Of a stretch of 64,000 nt of DNA, positions 1 to 9,441 are shown in pieces. The DNA comes from Diadophis punctatus similis (taxonomy: Eukaryota; Chordata; Lepidosauria; Squamata; Dipsadidae). A program made the translations under genes and the position numbers. The notes under the pieces were generated by a model that had not been told where the DNA came from, did not search any database, and was given only the letters and a program-made list of their open reading frames with translations. The stretch is taken from positions 254,438,739 to 254,502,738 of the forward strand of contig JALIGW010000002.1 of assembly GCA_023053685.1 (NCBI GenBank), read 5' to 3'. Within the stretch, counting starts at the first letter, position 1. Every line of letters starts with the position of its first letter.

Positions 1-72
1 ATGAGCATCTGCCCAGGGTGAAGCTACCAGTGGGCAAGATAAGGTATCTGTCACTATGCTGACCCTTTAGAG

Positions 73-203
73 CAAGGGTGGGCAAACTATGGCTCTTTGA
101 GGACCTGTGGACTTCAACTCCCAGAATTCCTGAGCCAGCCATGCATGAATTCTGGGAGTTGAAGTAAACAGGTCCTCAAAGAACCATAGTTTGCCCACCC
201 CAG
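73..203. mobile_element. Palindromic hAT MITE, copy A
   Basis: This short element is almost one perfect inverted repeat. It begins CAAGGGTGGGCAAAC and ends with the complement, and both ends are flanked by the 8-bp duplication ctttagag (65-72 and 204-211). The same element at the same paralogous site is found at 19456-19585, so it inserted before these two units separated. It has no coding capacity. Confidence 0.8.
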
Positions 204-900
204 CTTTAGAGTATAGAATAACTTAGAAAGTGTCTGTCTGTACATGAACTGTGGTGCAAAATATGGTCCTACTTTTCATCCAGAACTTGGAATATTAAAA
301 AATGTTTCATTTTTGGAGGATTTTCTACCCACCCAACCACCCAAGAAAAGGCTAGATTTTTTTTTCAAATTTAAGATCTATATTTACCTTACACTTAGGA
401 GTCATACAAGATGCCAAAACTCAAGGAGCTTAAGAAACCGGAATGGAATACAGAATTTTTACATGTGTTTCTTCTCCTTCATATTAAGGCATGTAGGTAC
501 ATTAATTAAGGACGATCCTCACTCTTGTCTTTAAGTCTGTATGCTTGTAAGTAGCTGGAGCCATGGAGAAGAGATAAGGAGGAAGTTCCAAGCTCCAAAA
601 ATGGCTTATCCTAAGAAAGAAAAGTTTACCTTTTGTCAGGGGTCTCGGTGAAGAAAAGGAAAAAGACCCCAACATGGAATAATACTGAGTGAAATGATCC
701 TGGGAAGGAACAACATTCTAAGGATGAAATGAAGATTGACTTCACATCAAATGAAATGCATACGATATAAACCTGGCTTAGGATGCTCACATTCTATTTT
801 TCAGGGTTTCCTTTTTGGGAACAAAGTCATGCTAAAAGACGAAGGCTGATTTCACAAGATTTGCCCTGACCGTATGGGCAAAGTTCACAAGAAACACAAA
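204..900. other. Paralogous 5' flank of an off-window zinc-finger gene
   Basis: The first 210 bases match 19375-19600, which lies just upstream of the gene 1 SCAN exon. A SCAN exon of a fourth paralogue is therefore expected just left of base 1. Bases 770-885 resemble 37430-37530 in the gene 2 unit. I see no exon here. The short ORF at 244-534 has no recognisable domain. Confidence 0.5.
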
Positions 901-924
901 GCTTGAAAGAACACCCCTTAAAAA

Positions 925-1590
925 AAACTCCCAGGCAAGTGTAAGATCTGAACCAAACATTCAGGAGGGAAGACACGATCTAAGAGAGGAAGAGGAAGGG
1001 GACAAAACCAAAGAAGTAGAACAACCGAAACCAAGGACAGCCAGAACTAGAGCGCAGAAAGCAAATAAAGTAAACTAGTACCGGGAGCAGAAAGAAGAAA
1101 TAAGAGAACTTAAGGAAAATGCAGTTAATATCTCTTAACATCCAGGGATTAAATGATACCATTAAAAGGAAGAAAACACTAGCAAAACTACTTAAGCAAA
1201 AAAAAGATATTGTATGTTTACAAGAAACACATATAAAAGGAAAAGATAGAAAACTTTTAGAATACTTGAAACTTGGCGAGTTATATACTGCATCAACAGA
1301 CAAAAAGAAAAGGGGAGTTGCAATTTATATTAAAAAGGAATTTAAAAGCAGAGAAATATATAGTGACCCTAAGGGAAGGATATTAATGGTGGAAGTAGAA
1401 GTAGAAAATACAAATATCCTAATTATAAACATCTATGCCCCTAATAAAAAGCAAAAAGAATTTTACAAAAAACTACACACAAAAATTTTACAAACGGAGC
1501 ATAAAAATATATGTATAATTGGGGATTTTAATGGAATAATTGACGGGGTTAAAGACCATGCCGGGGATAAAAAGAAGACAAAATCACAGG
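925..1590 (+). mobile_element. L1 LINE fragment: end of ORF1 plus ORF2 endonuclease
   Basis: An open frame at 1119-1616 starts an L1 ORF2 and carries the apurinic endonuclease landmarks in order: SLNIQGLN, VCLQETHIKG, IYAPN and IGDFNG. The reverse transcriptase is missing. The preceding bases read like the basic C-terminus of ORF1. Flanking copies of a target sequence, gcttgaaagaacacccc at 901 and gcttgaaaaaacaccc at 1591, bracket the piece. No poly-A tail remains, so the 3' part was deleted. The paralogous unit keeps the complementary 3' half at 20240-23360. Confidence 0.8.
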
Positions 1591-1612
1591 GCTTGAAAAA
1601 ACACCCTTTAAA

Positions 1613-2349
1613 ATGATGTTCACCCACCCTCTTAATTGTGGAGGATTTGACCTTAGTTTATTCTTTGTCTTCAGAAAAAGCACGAACGGTTTGCAGCTTA
1701 CATATCCAAAATGGAAAACCAAAGAAAGTACCAGGAAAAAAGGGTGACAAAGCGAGAATCCATCTCCAAAGAAAAAACAACCATTAGAAAATCTTATAAA
1801 ACCACTAATGCCAGGGAAGAAAGTGGAGAATCTTATTAGCTAATTTGACTTTTGTGCAGCTGGGGCGTTTTCTGACAAATTCTTCTTGATCAACTTCTAT
1901 CAAAGAGTCAAAATACTGGACAAAAACATTTCAAATATGTTTCGGATTTCTATTTCCTAGTTATTTATTCTAATGTTTTCAAGAGAGTGCGTGTGTTAAG
2001 AACAATCCTTTAAACAATAAATGTCTCAGGTCACAAAACAGCAAATGAGAGAAGATCTATAAAAATCGATTTCATAGGAAAATAAATCAACATTTGAACT
2101 TACTGTACAGTAAAATTTGAGCCAGCAGAATCCCATTAATCATCCAGCCCAAAATCCCTTTGGGAATTGAATGAACAAGCCACCATCCAATCCAATCCAT
2201 ATAGGATTAACACCCGAATGAATAAACCATTTTACAGACTAACATGATTTCCTGATTGATGCAACTCCTACAAGCACGTTTTCCCTTTATCTTAATCCAC
2301 ACTTTTTCAAACACGGGCAAATGAAAACGTGTGGATTTTAACTCCCAGA
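1613..2349. other. Duplicated non-coding flank
   Basis: This stretch is nearly identical to 23384-24119 and, more distantly, to 38430-38840. It lies between the L1 site and the CpG-rich promoter in each unit. On the minus strand it would be intron or downstream promoter sequence. No exon signal was recognised. Confidence 0.55.
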
Positions 2350-2896
2350 CTTTAAAGACGTTTGAGAAACACCGGCCTCATATCGGGCACAGCAGCCCCA
2401 ATTTTGCACCTCCGTCCCTGCAAGGTCTCCCTTCTTTGTCTGCGGGCAGAGCCCTTTTGCGGTCGTGGGGAAAGGCTGGGAAGCAGCACCTCAGTCCCAG
2501 TCCTCGCACATCCGTCCTTGCACCCAGAGTCAGCAGGAGGACTTCGAGGCTCCTCCAATAAATGGGGAGAAACGGCCCCTCCCTTTCTGGGGACCCCCAT
2601 TTCTCTTCTTTACCGCTCGCCTAGCTCCTGCATGGGAAACGGCGGCGAGGAACATGGGACTCCGGAGGAAGATTTAGCTCGTCTCCACTCACCCTTCCAG
2701 CGCGGGACCCTTTTGCACCGGCAGAGCCGCCACTCATGCAACAAGGGAGTCTCTCCTCGGGATCGGGGTCTCCCCAAAGGCTTCCCAGCAGCCTCTGCGC
2801 CTCCCGCAAAGGCCCCGCCTACCACTCACAAAGGGGAGGGGGTCTGGGAGGGGGAAAGACGCGCCTGAATCCTCTCCTAACGAACTCCACAGGAAA

Positions 2897-2902
2897 CACG
2901 TG
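2897..2902. promoter_or_regulatory. E-box CACGTG in promoter block
   Basis: A palindromic CACGTG sits in the context gaaacacgtgccttgtgcta. It is retained at 24690-24695 and 39368-39373. USF, MYC/MAX and related bHLH factors bind this motif. Binding here is inference. Confidence 0.5.
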
Positions 2903-2953
2903 CCTTGTGCTAGCCGAAAAGCCTGGAGCCTGCTGTTCTCTCCTGAATCTGAG

Positions 2954-2968
2954 AGCGCCCCCTGGTGG
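2954..2968 (-). promoter_or_regulatory. CTCF-like core motif, copy A
   Basis: Read on the minus strand the bases are CCACCAGGGGGCGCT. This fits the vertebrate CTCF core CCASYAGRKGGCRC at every position. Equivalent sites are at 24747-24761 and 39427-39441. Occupancy is not shown by sequence. Confidence 0.6.
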
Positions 2969-3124
2969 ACTCTGCGCAAGGTGCAGGGATACTCTGAAAG
3001 GGCGGGAAAGAGGAAGGAGCGTATTTGGAGGAATAGAAACGAATAGGAGTAGGAATGGGAGTGGGAGAAGAGAAGAGAAGAGAAATAGGAATGGAATGAG
3101 ATAGGATAGAATAGGAATGGGAAT

Positions 3125-3614
3125 AAAATAAATTAAGCTGGAAGAGACCTTGGAGGTCTTCTAGTCCAGCCCCCTGCTCTAGGAGAACCTATACCACTGA
3201 TGGCGAAGCACCCATGATTTCTGGAGACAAGCTGGTTAATTGTCCTGTTAGGAAGTTACTCCTTATTTCCAGATTGCTTCTCTATTTGATTAGTTTCCAA
3301 CCATTGTTCCTTGTCCTGCCCTCTGGTGCTTTGGAGAATAATTTGACCCCCTCTTCTTTGTGGCAGCCCCTCAAATACTGGAATATTGCTATCATGTCAC
3401 CCCTAATTCTTCTTTTCTTTAGACTAGCCAAACTCAAATCCAGCAGCCGTTCTTTATGTTTTAGTCTCCAGCCCTTTGATCATCTTAGTTGCTTTTCTCT
3501 GAACTTTTTCCAAAGTCTCAGCATCTTTTTTATAACATGGTGACCAAAATGGGTTGTCGTATTCCAGGTATGGACTTAACTAGGGTTTTATAAAGCTCTA
3601 CTAATAATTTACGC
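3125..3614 (-). mobile_element. CR1 LINE 3' fragment with hAT scar
   Basis: Read on the minus strand this is the end of CR1 ORF2 and its 3' UTR, with the typical sequence ctggactagaagacctccaa and a degenerate ATTCC-type tail at 3040-3124. It is colinear with 24928-26842. At 3194-3205 it keeps the first 12 bases of a hAT element present in full in that copy. It is interrupted on the right by the hAT at 3615. Confidence 0.75.
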
Positions 3615-5277
3615 CAGTGCTCCCCAACCAGTGTGCCGCGGCACACTGGTGTGCCGTGAGGCCACGCCAAGTGTGCCGCGGCAAAAGCTCGCGTCATTCA
3701 GGGGTGGCCAAACCGTGGCGCATGCGCCAAATGTGATGCATTGGATGATTGCAAGTGGCGCACTGCAATCATCCAATGGCTGACGCCTCTCTTGCCAGAG
3801 TGACTTGCTGTCTTTTAAAACTCAAGCTGCCACGCGGGCGGGAGAGGCAGGTCTGGTCATTAAGCCTGCTGGCCACTGCAGCGAGGCTTAATGAGCAGAC
3901 CTGCTGCCCTGGACAAAACAGCGAGGAACGCGAGGAGGCGGTACCGGGGCATGTCCCAGGTAGGACACGCGTCTCGTGCTGGGGGTTGGCAGGACGGGTG
4001 GGGCAGGACTGGTGGGCGGGACGGGCCGCGCGTCCTACCTGGGACTTTTCCCGGTAGCTCCAGTCACGTTCCTTGCTAATAGCATCCAGAGCAGAGCAGC
4101 CCCTTCCAAAAGATAATGTCTCACGAGACGTTATCTTTTGGAAGGGGCTGCTCTGCTCTGGACGCTATTAAGGTAGCAAGGAACGCGACTGGAGCTACCG
4201 GGAAAAGTCCCAGGTAGGACACGCGTCTCGCGCTGGGGGTTGGCAGGGTGGGCGGGGCAGGACTGGCGGACGGGACGGGGCGCGCGTCCTACCTGGGACT
4301 TTTCCCGGTAGCTCTAGTTGCGGGCTGGCTTGATTTGAGGCTTGGCAGGGGGGCGGGGCGGGGCGGGGCGCGAGTCCTCCTCCCTGCCGCTTCTGTTTGT
4401 GGAAGCCAAAGAGCCTTACCGGTAGTTTGGGAGAAAGAAAGAAAGTTTTTTGCTGCTTTCCTTCTGTGCACTCAAAAGCAGAAGCAGTAAAAAACTTTCT
4501 TTCTCCCAAACTACCGGTAAGGCTCTTCAGCTTCCACATACAGCCTGGAAAGCAGTCTCACACGTCTCGCGCTAGGGCTGGCTTGATTTGGGGCTTGGCA
4601 GGGCGCGAGTGAGGAAGGCGTCGGCAAGAGGCGGAGCCGAAAGGGAGGGCGACAGGGATGTCTGCTTCTTAAGCCAGCAAACTTCCTTGTTGCCAAGCTC
4701 CGCCTCTTGCCAACGCCTCCTCACTTGCTAGATTGACTCGCCTGCTCTGGGCTGGGCGGCTTGAGTTATAAAAGACAGCAAAACGCAGGCGGGAAAGGCA
4801 GATCTTGCTCATTAAGCCTCGCTGGCCGCTGCAGTGAGGCTTAATGAGCAAGACCTGCCTCTCCCGCCCACGTTTTGCTTTCTTTTAAAACTCAAGCTGA
4901 AGAAGCAGGTGGGGGAAAGCAGCCCCCGGCCGCTTCCCCCGCCCACCTGGACACTACCATTTGCGGTCTTTTGCCGTGCATGCACAGAGGGCAAAACTCA
5001 AATGGCGGCATCCAGGCGGGCCCGCCCACCCGGGACGCCTGGGCCAATTGGCGCATGGTATCATTAAGGTTGGCCACCACTGCTCCTAATTATCAAATAA
5101 AATAATAAATCAAGTAATTCTGTTATGTCCAGTTTGACATTCCTATACTATTATACTCTTCAAAACGATATTTTGAAGATTATATTTGTTTTTTATCCAA
5201 TTTTTGTATGTGGTGTGCCATGGAATTTTGGGAGAGGCTATGGTGTGCCGAGGTTGACAAAAGGTTGGGGAGCACTG
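3615..5277. mobile_element. Non-autonomous hAT built of serial hairpins
   Basis: The terminal inverted repeats are CAGTGCTCCCCAACC and GGTTGGGGAGCACTG, flanked by atttacgc (3607-3614) and ctttacgc (5278-5285). The gene 1 unit shows the empty site near 26840. The interior is a chain of inverted repeats: 3739-3778, 3847-3906, about 4020-4225 with arms near 95 bp, 4390-4540, about 4600-4720 and about 4745-4895. No transposase is present, and ORFs here are chance products. Confidence 0.85.
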
Positions 5278-6502
5278 CTTTACGCTATCTTCATTCTATG
5301 CCTGTTTATACAACACAGGATTATCTGGTGGTGATGTTGTCTATTCCACATTTTTCTAGCTTTCCAAGAGGAGGGGAAGGGATGATGGGCATGGGAATAG
5401 GAGGAAAGGTTCATGCCTGAGAAAGGCATCGGCATCTCCAGAGGCAGCAGTTTCTCCATCTTCCTCTTTCTTGTCCAGGAACCATCTGTGGAGATGGAGA
5501 AAAATCTCTTTGGAGGATATGAACTCGCTTCCCTCAAGAACAGTTGCTCTGAAGTGTCGCAGAGATTGGAGAGGGCCTCAAAAGGATCCAAATCCTGTCA
5601 GAAACGGCCAGGCAGTCAGAGAAGGACGCTCGCTGGGAAACACCAATTTGTATCTTGGAGTTTGATTGTTGAAAACTCCAGCCTGAAGGGGAGGAAGATG
5701 GGGCTGATGGGACACAGGCAGGGAAGACACAATCAAGAAAATGGAGATTTCTAGCATGTGTTTGCTCTCTAGTTCTGTATATACACCTGCACTTGTCAAA
5801 TTATTGGCTCTGGGTGCTTAAGAATAATGGGAAAGACTCGGTGAGTGGCTGCTTATGACAAAGGAAATAATTCTGATGAAAAAGAAAACCAATTCCAAAA
5901 TGGGGAAAAAGCTTAAACTTGTGGTAGTTCCAGAAATTTTACCTCACAATGAGACTACTTGGGAGGACAAATGAACTTGTGGTGGGGGGGGATGACATCT
6001 TATCTGTGACTGGAAAAAAGGGGGAACTGCAAAATGGTGGAAAGAGATTACGGACAAGAATATAAAATTAGAATACCATGAGAGGGGGAGAAGAGGAAAA
6101 ATGTTTTATTTAGGGGTTGTATACCAAACACCCACAGGAAATATGAATAGGAAACTTAAGAACTTTCTAGAATTTAAGGCAAGGATAGGATATCTCTTGA
6201 TCATGAATTTTTTAAAAAGTACAATTGGTGTCTAATTTTGTATGACTGCTATCTTGATTTCCATTTCTCTAAAGGAAAAATGGACAATAACTGGCATAAA
6301 ACTGGAATTGGTGCCTTTTCTCCATCTTGACAGAGAATCATCCATGGGTACTATTTGAATAAACAGCTTCAACCCAGCAGGAGCTTCTGAAACTCAAAAG
6401 TTTCTCCCTCACCCAAATCCTTCCTATTATTATTTTTTTTGCCAATAAACAATTGTTAGGGATTTTCTGGTTATGGTAAACAGATACATTTGTTTTTCCC
6501 AT
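5278..6502. other. Duplicated intergenic flank
   Basis: This is colinear with 26843-28045 and partly with 39590-39790 and 45000-45470. A plus-strand frame in the gene 1 unit (26857-27288) is frameshifted here near 5555, so I do not regard it as coding. It lies between the promoter of the off-window gene and the 3' end of gene 1. Confidence 0.5.
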
Positions 6503-6572
6503 TAGAATAGAATAGAATAGAATAGAATAGAATAGAATAGAATAGAATAGAATAGAATAGAATAGAATAGAA
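6503..6572. repeat. (AATAG)n microsatellite
   Basis: About thirteen tandem AATAG units directly abut the 3' end of a minus-strand CR1/L3 LINE. On the LINE strand this is a (CTATT)n tail. Confidence 0.95.
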
Positions 6573-7137
6573 TTTTTTATTGGTCAAGTGTGATTGGACA
6601 CAAGGAATTTGTCTTGGTGCATATGCTCTCAGTGTACATAAAAAAAAAGACGTTTGTCAAGAATCATAAGGTACAACACTTAATGATAGTCCAGGTACAA
6701 ATAAGCAATCAAATCATATTAGGAACCAGTCAATATAAATTGTAAGGATACAAGCAACAAAGTTACAGTCATACAGTCATTAGTGGGAGGAGATGGGTGA
6801 TGGGAACGATGAGAAGATTAATAGTAGTGCAGACTTAGTAAATAGTTTGACAGTGTTGAGGGAATTATTTGTTTAGCAGAGTGATGGCGTTCGAGAAAAA
6901 ACTGTTCTTCTGTCTAGTTGTTCTGGTGTACAGTGCTCTATAGCGTCGTTTTGAGGGTAGGAGTTGAAACAGTTTGTGTCCAGGATATGAGGGGTCTGTA
7001 AATATTTTCACAGCCCTCTTTTTAACTCGTGCAGTATACAGGTCCTCAATGGAAGGCAGGTTGGTAGCAATTGTTTTTTCTGCAGTTCTGATTATCCTCT
7101 GAAGCCTATGTCTGTCTTGTTGGATTGCAGAACCAAA
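6573..7137 (-). mobile_element. 5'-truncated CR1/L3-type LINE
   Basis: The minus-strand frame 7155-6865 encodes the C-terminal tail of a LINE ORF2 (residues LPSKRRYRALYTRTTRQKNS), followed by a 3' UTR ending at the AATAG tail. The gene 1 unit has the empty site near 28046 (ttttcccataaaaacc), so this insertion is younger than the unit duplication. Assignment to the Snake1/L3 group rests on recalled family features. Confidence 0.75.
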
Positions 7138-7253
7138 CAAACCTTTATTAGACACACTTAACTCCTACTTGTAATTTTAATGCAAACAGTACCATGCTAA
7201 TTTTTGTTCCTGTTACCCACAGGTTAGTAACTGTTTCTATCTTACTTGACATA

Positions 7254-7640
7254 TCGTATTTCTCGGAGTATACGACGCATTTTTCGGAGTATAAGATGCA
7301 CCCCCCCCAAGAGGGTGGAAATGTTGGTGTGTCTTATACACTGAATACCGCTATTTTTGGCCTCCCAAAACCCCACCCGTGAAAAATGGGCCCGTTTTCC
7401 ACAAAAATGGGGACGTTTTTGCCCTTCCCCAGCCCCCAGGAGCACTCTGCAGGTCTCCCAAACCCTCTGCGAGCCTCTTTTGTGAAAAACGGGGCCATGT
7501 TTGCAAAAAATGGGGTGCGCAGAGGGTTTGGGAGGCCTGCAGAGTGCTCCTGGGGGCCAGGAAAGGCAAAAACTTTTTTTTCTTACTTACCTCTTCGAAA
7601 TCTTATACACCGATGTGTGTTATAGTCCGAAAAATACAGG
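7254..7640. mobile_element. TA-flanked MITE (Tc1/mariner-like), copy A
   Basis: The ends are tcgtatttctcggagtata and tatagtccgaaaaatacagg, imperfect inverted repeats flanked by TA dinucleotides. The interior contains a further hairpin around 7380-7575. A 5' portion of the same element is at the paralogous site 28169-28407, so the insertion is older than the duplication. There is no transposase. Confidence 0.65.
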
Positions 7641-9441
7641 TATGTATTTCTATCTCTCTCTTCTTTCTCTTATGTTTATATATGAAAACCATTTTTGCTC
7701 CTCCAGATTTGTCAAGGAATGCCAAAGGTACTTTTTCAGAAGAGAACTGGACATTCTATTTTCTTGAAGATGTTTCGCTTCTTAGCCAAGGAGCATGTTC
7801 AGTTTTGAAGAAGCATCTTCAGATGCTTCTTGGATGAGAAGCGAAATGTTTTCAAGAAAACACAAAGAAAATCCAGTTGCCTTTTGGAAAACTACCTCTG
7901 GGACAACCATGACCTGTCTGTACGAGAATCTCCATAGGCATTTGTCAAGGGGCTTTTCTCTCCCTTCCCCAGTCATAATTCTCTATTACTGGAGCTCCTT
8001 TGGGAAATTCTGCAACGTGGTCGGCTGCATGAAAGGCTCTTCCCTGGATTTTCACACTGGAAGGTCTCATTCTTATCTGGCGGTTCTCTCAGGTGTCTCT
8101 TAGCCACTCTTGGAGCTCCACAAATTGTATTTTTCCCTCATTGCCAAACTTCCCCTTCTGTACAACAAACCCTCCAGTGAAGAAGGGACAACAAGTGTTG
8201 TATACAGAACCACTGATATACATTTTCATTTACATTCAATGTAAGTATTTTCTTAGCCCTCATCTCATTGCAGAAAGGCAAAATATGGTCCTAATGCTTG
8301 GAGTGTCTTTTGCACATACATTTCAGGGGTTTCTGGTCATTCCGGCCCCTCTTTGTGAGAGGGAAATTCTTCATCCTGAAAAATCTTCATTCTTCACACT
8401 CAAATTAATAGCTATGTGATTATTCTCTCACAACATGAGATGCCAAAAGGTCCCTGCTTCTGCATTCATACTGGTTCATTAAGTCTCCATTTTTCACAGT
8501 GGATTGAAAGAGTTTACTGTGTATTTTTTCCACACACTCCAAAGGAAGTTCCCATTCTCATTTCTGCTATAGAGGAAGGAAGGTTTTAAAAAGTTTTGTC
8601 TGGAAGAGATGCAGCTCCTTCTGCTTCTTGGAGAAGCAACACCAATTAAATAGCTGCCTGATAACGTCCCTCCTACAGCATTTCCAACTCAATACTGAGA
8701 TACATTCTCAGGTGAGCCTCTTGTCCAAACTGAATACACCGTGGTGGTGGCGATTATAAATCCAGTGGATTTTTTGCAACATGAAGCATAGATTAAACAA
8801 TCTGTTAGTCACCAGATGCTTCCTTTTTGAATATTATATAGTAATTTAACACAATATCCCGAGATGTTTTGAGTTTCAACATCTTGCAATTCATTATGTA
8901 ACTTAAAGTGTTCTTTTCATAAGATATCTTCGTTAACATCACTTGTACTTTGGTAATTCATATTTAGCTGTAACTTCTGCAAGTCTTTCCTGATTTATAC
9001 CTTTCCCATAGTATGCCTGGACTTACATTTTAGTAGCTAAGCCTATGCTGCCTCTCAAAAATTAAACTTTTTAAGGGGATTTGGCTTTCTTTGTTATGAT
9101 CCAATAGAAAGTGAAGAAAAAAGATGCTCTTACTTATATGAAATACCATTGCTGACTTTCAAATGAAAGTAGCAACAAAAATCCAATGTTCATAATTACA
9201 ACATAACATACCTAGCGTTTGGTTTCCATTACTAAATTCATTTCTCTTTGTCTTCAAGTTGTGAAGATCAGACTCAAAAAAACCCCTTTCCTAATTCAAT
9301 AAATGTAATTAGGAAATGCATATATTTCAACAACTAAAACCTAAGATTTTAACAGATTCTCATGCAAATTTATTTGTATACGGAAATACCGCCATTGGTC
9401 CTCTTGAAGCTTTTTCCAGATTTCACAGATTTATATGGCTT
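7641..9441. other. 3' flank and probable 3' UTR of gene 1
   Basis: This is paralogous to 28408-29969 and to about 46345-48738. On the minus strand the part nearest 9442 should be the gene 1 3' UTR. A minus-strand AATAAA occurs at 9374-9369, about 70 bases past the stop codon. It may be the poly-A signal, but this is unproven. No other gene was recognised. Confidence 0.45.

Larger units (their letters stand above)
2350..2990 (-). promoter_or_regulatory. CpG-rich promoter block of the off-window paralogue
   Basis: A GC- and CpG-rich block stands out from the AT-rich surroundings and is repeated at 24120-24800 and 38850-39480. In each case it lies upstream, in the minus-strand sense, of a SCAN exon. 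It holds a CACGTG E-box (2897-2902) and a CTCF-like core (2954-2968). Overlapping ORFs in all frames here are by-products of the base composition. The promoter role is inferred from position and composition. The transcription start was not located. Confidence 0.6.

Noticed and set aside
2352..2600. Bidirectional coding within the CpG block
   Set aside because: Overlapping ORFs on both strands share only base composition, with no domain and no frame conservation between the three copies.
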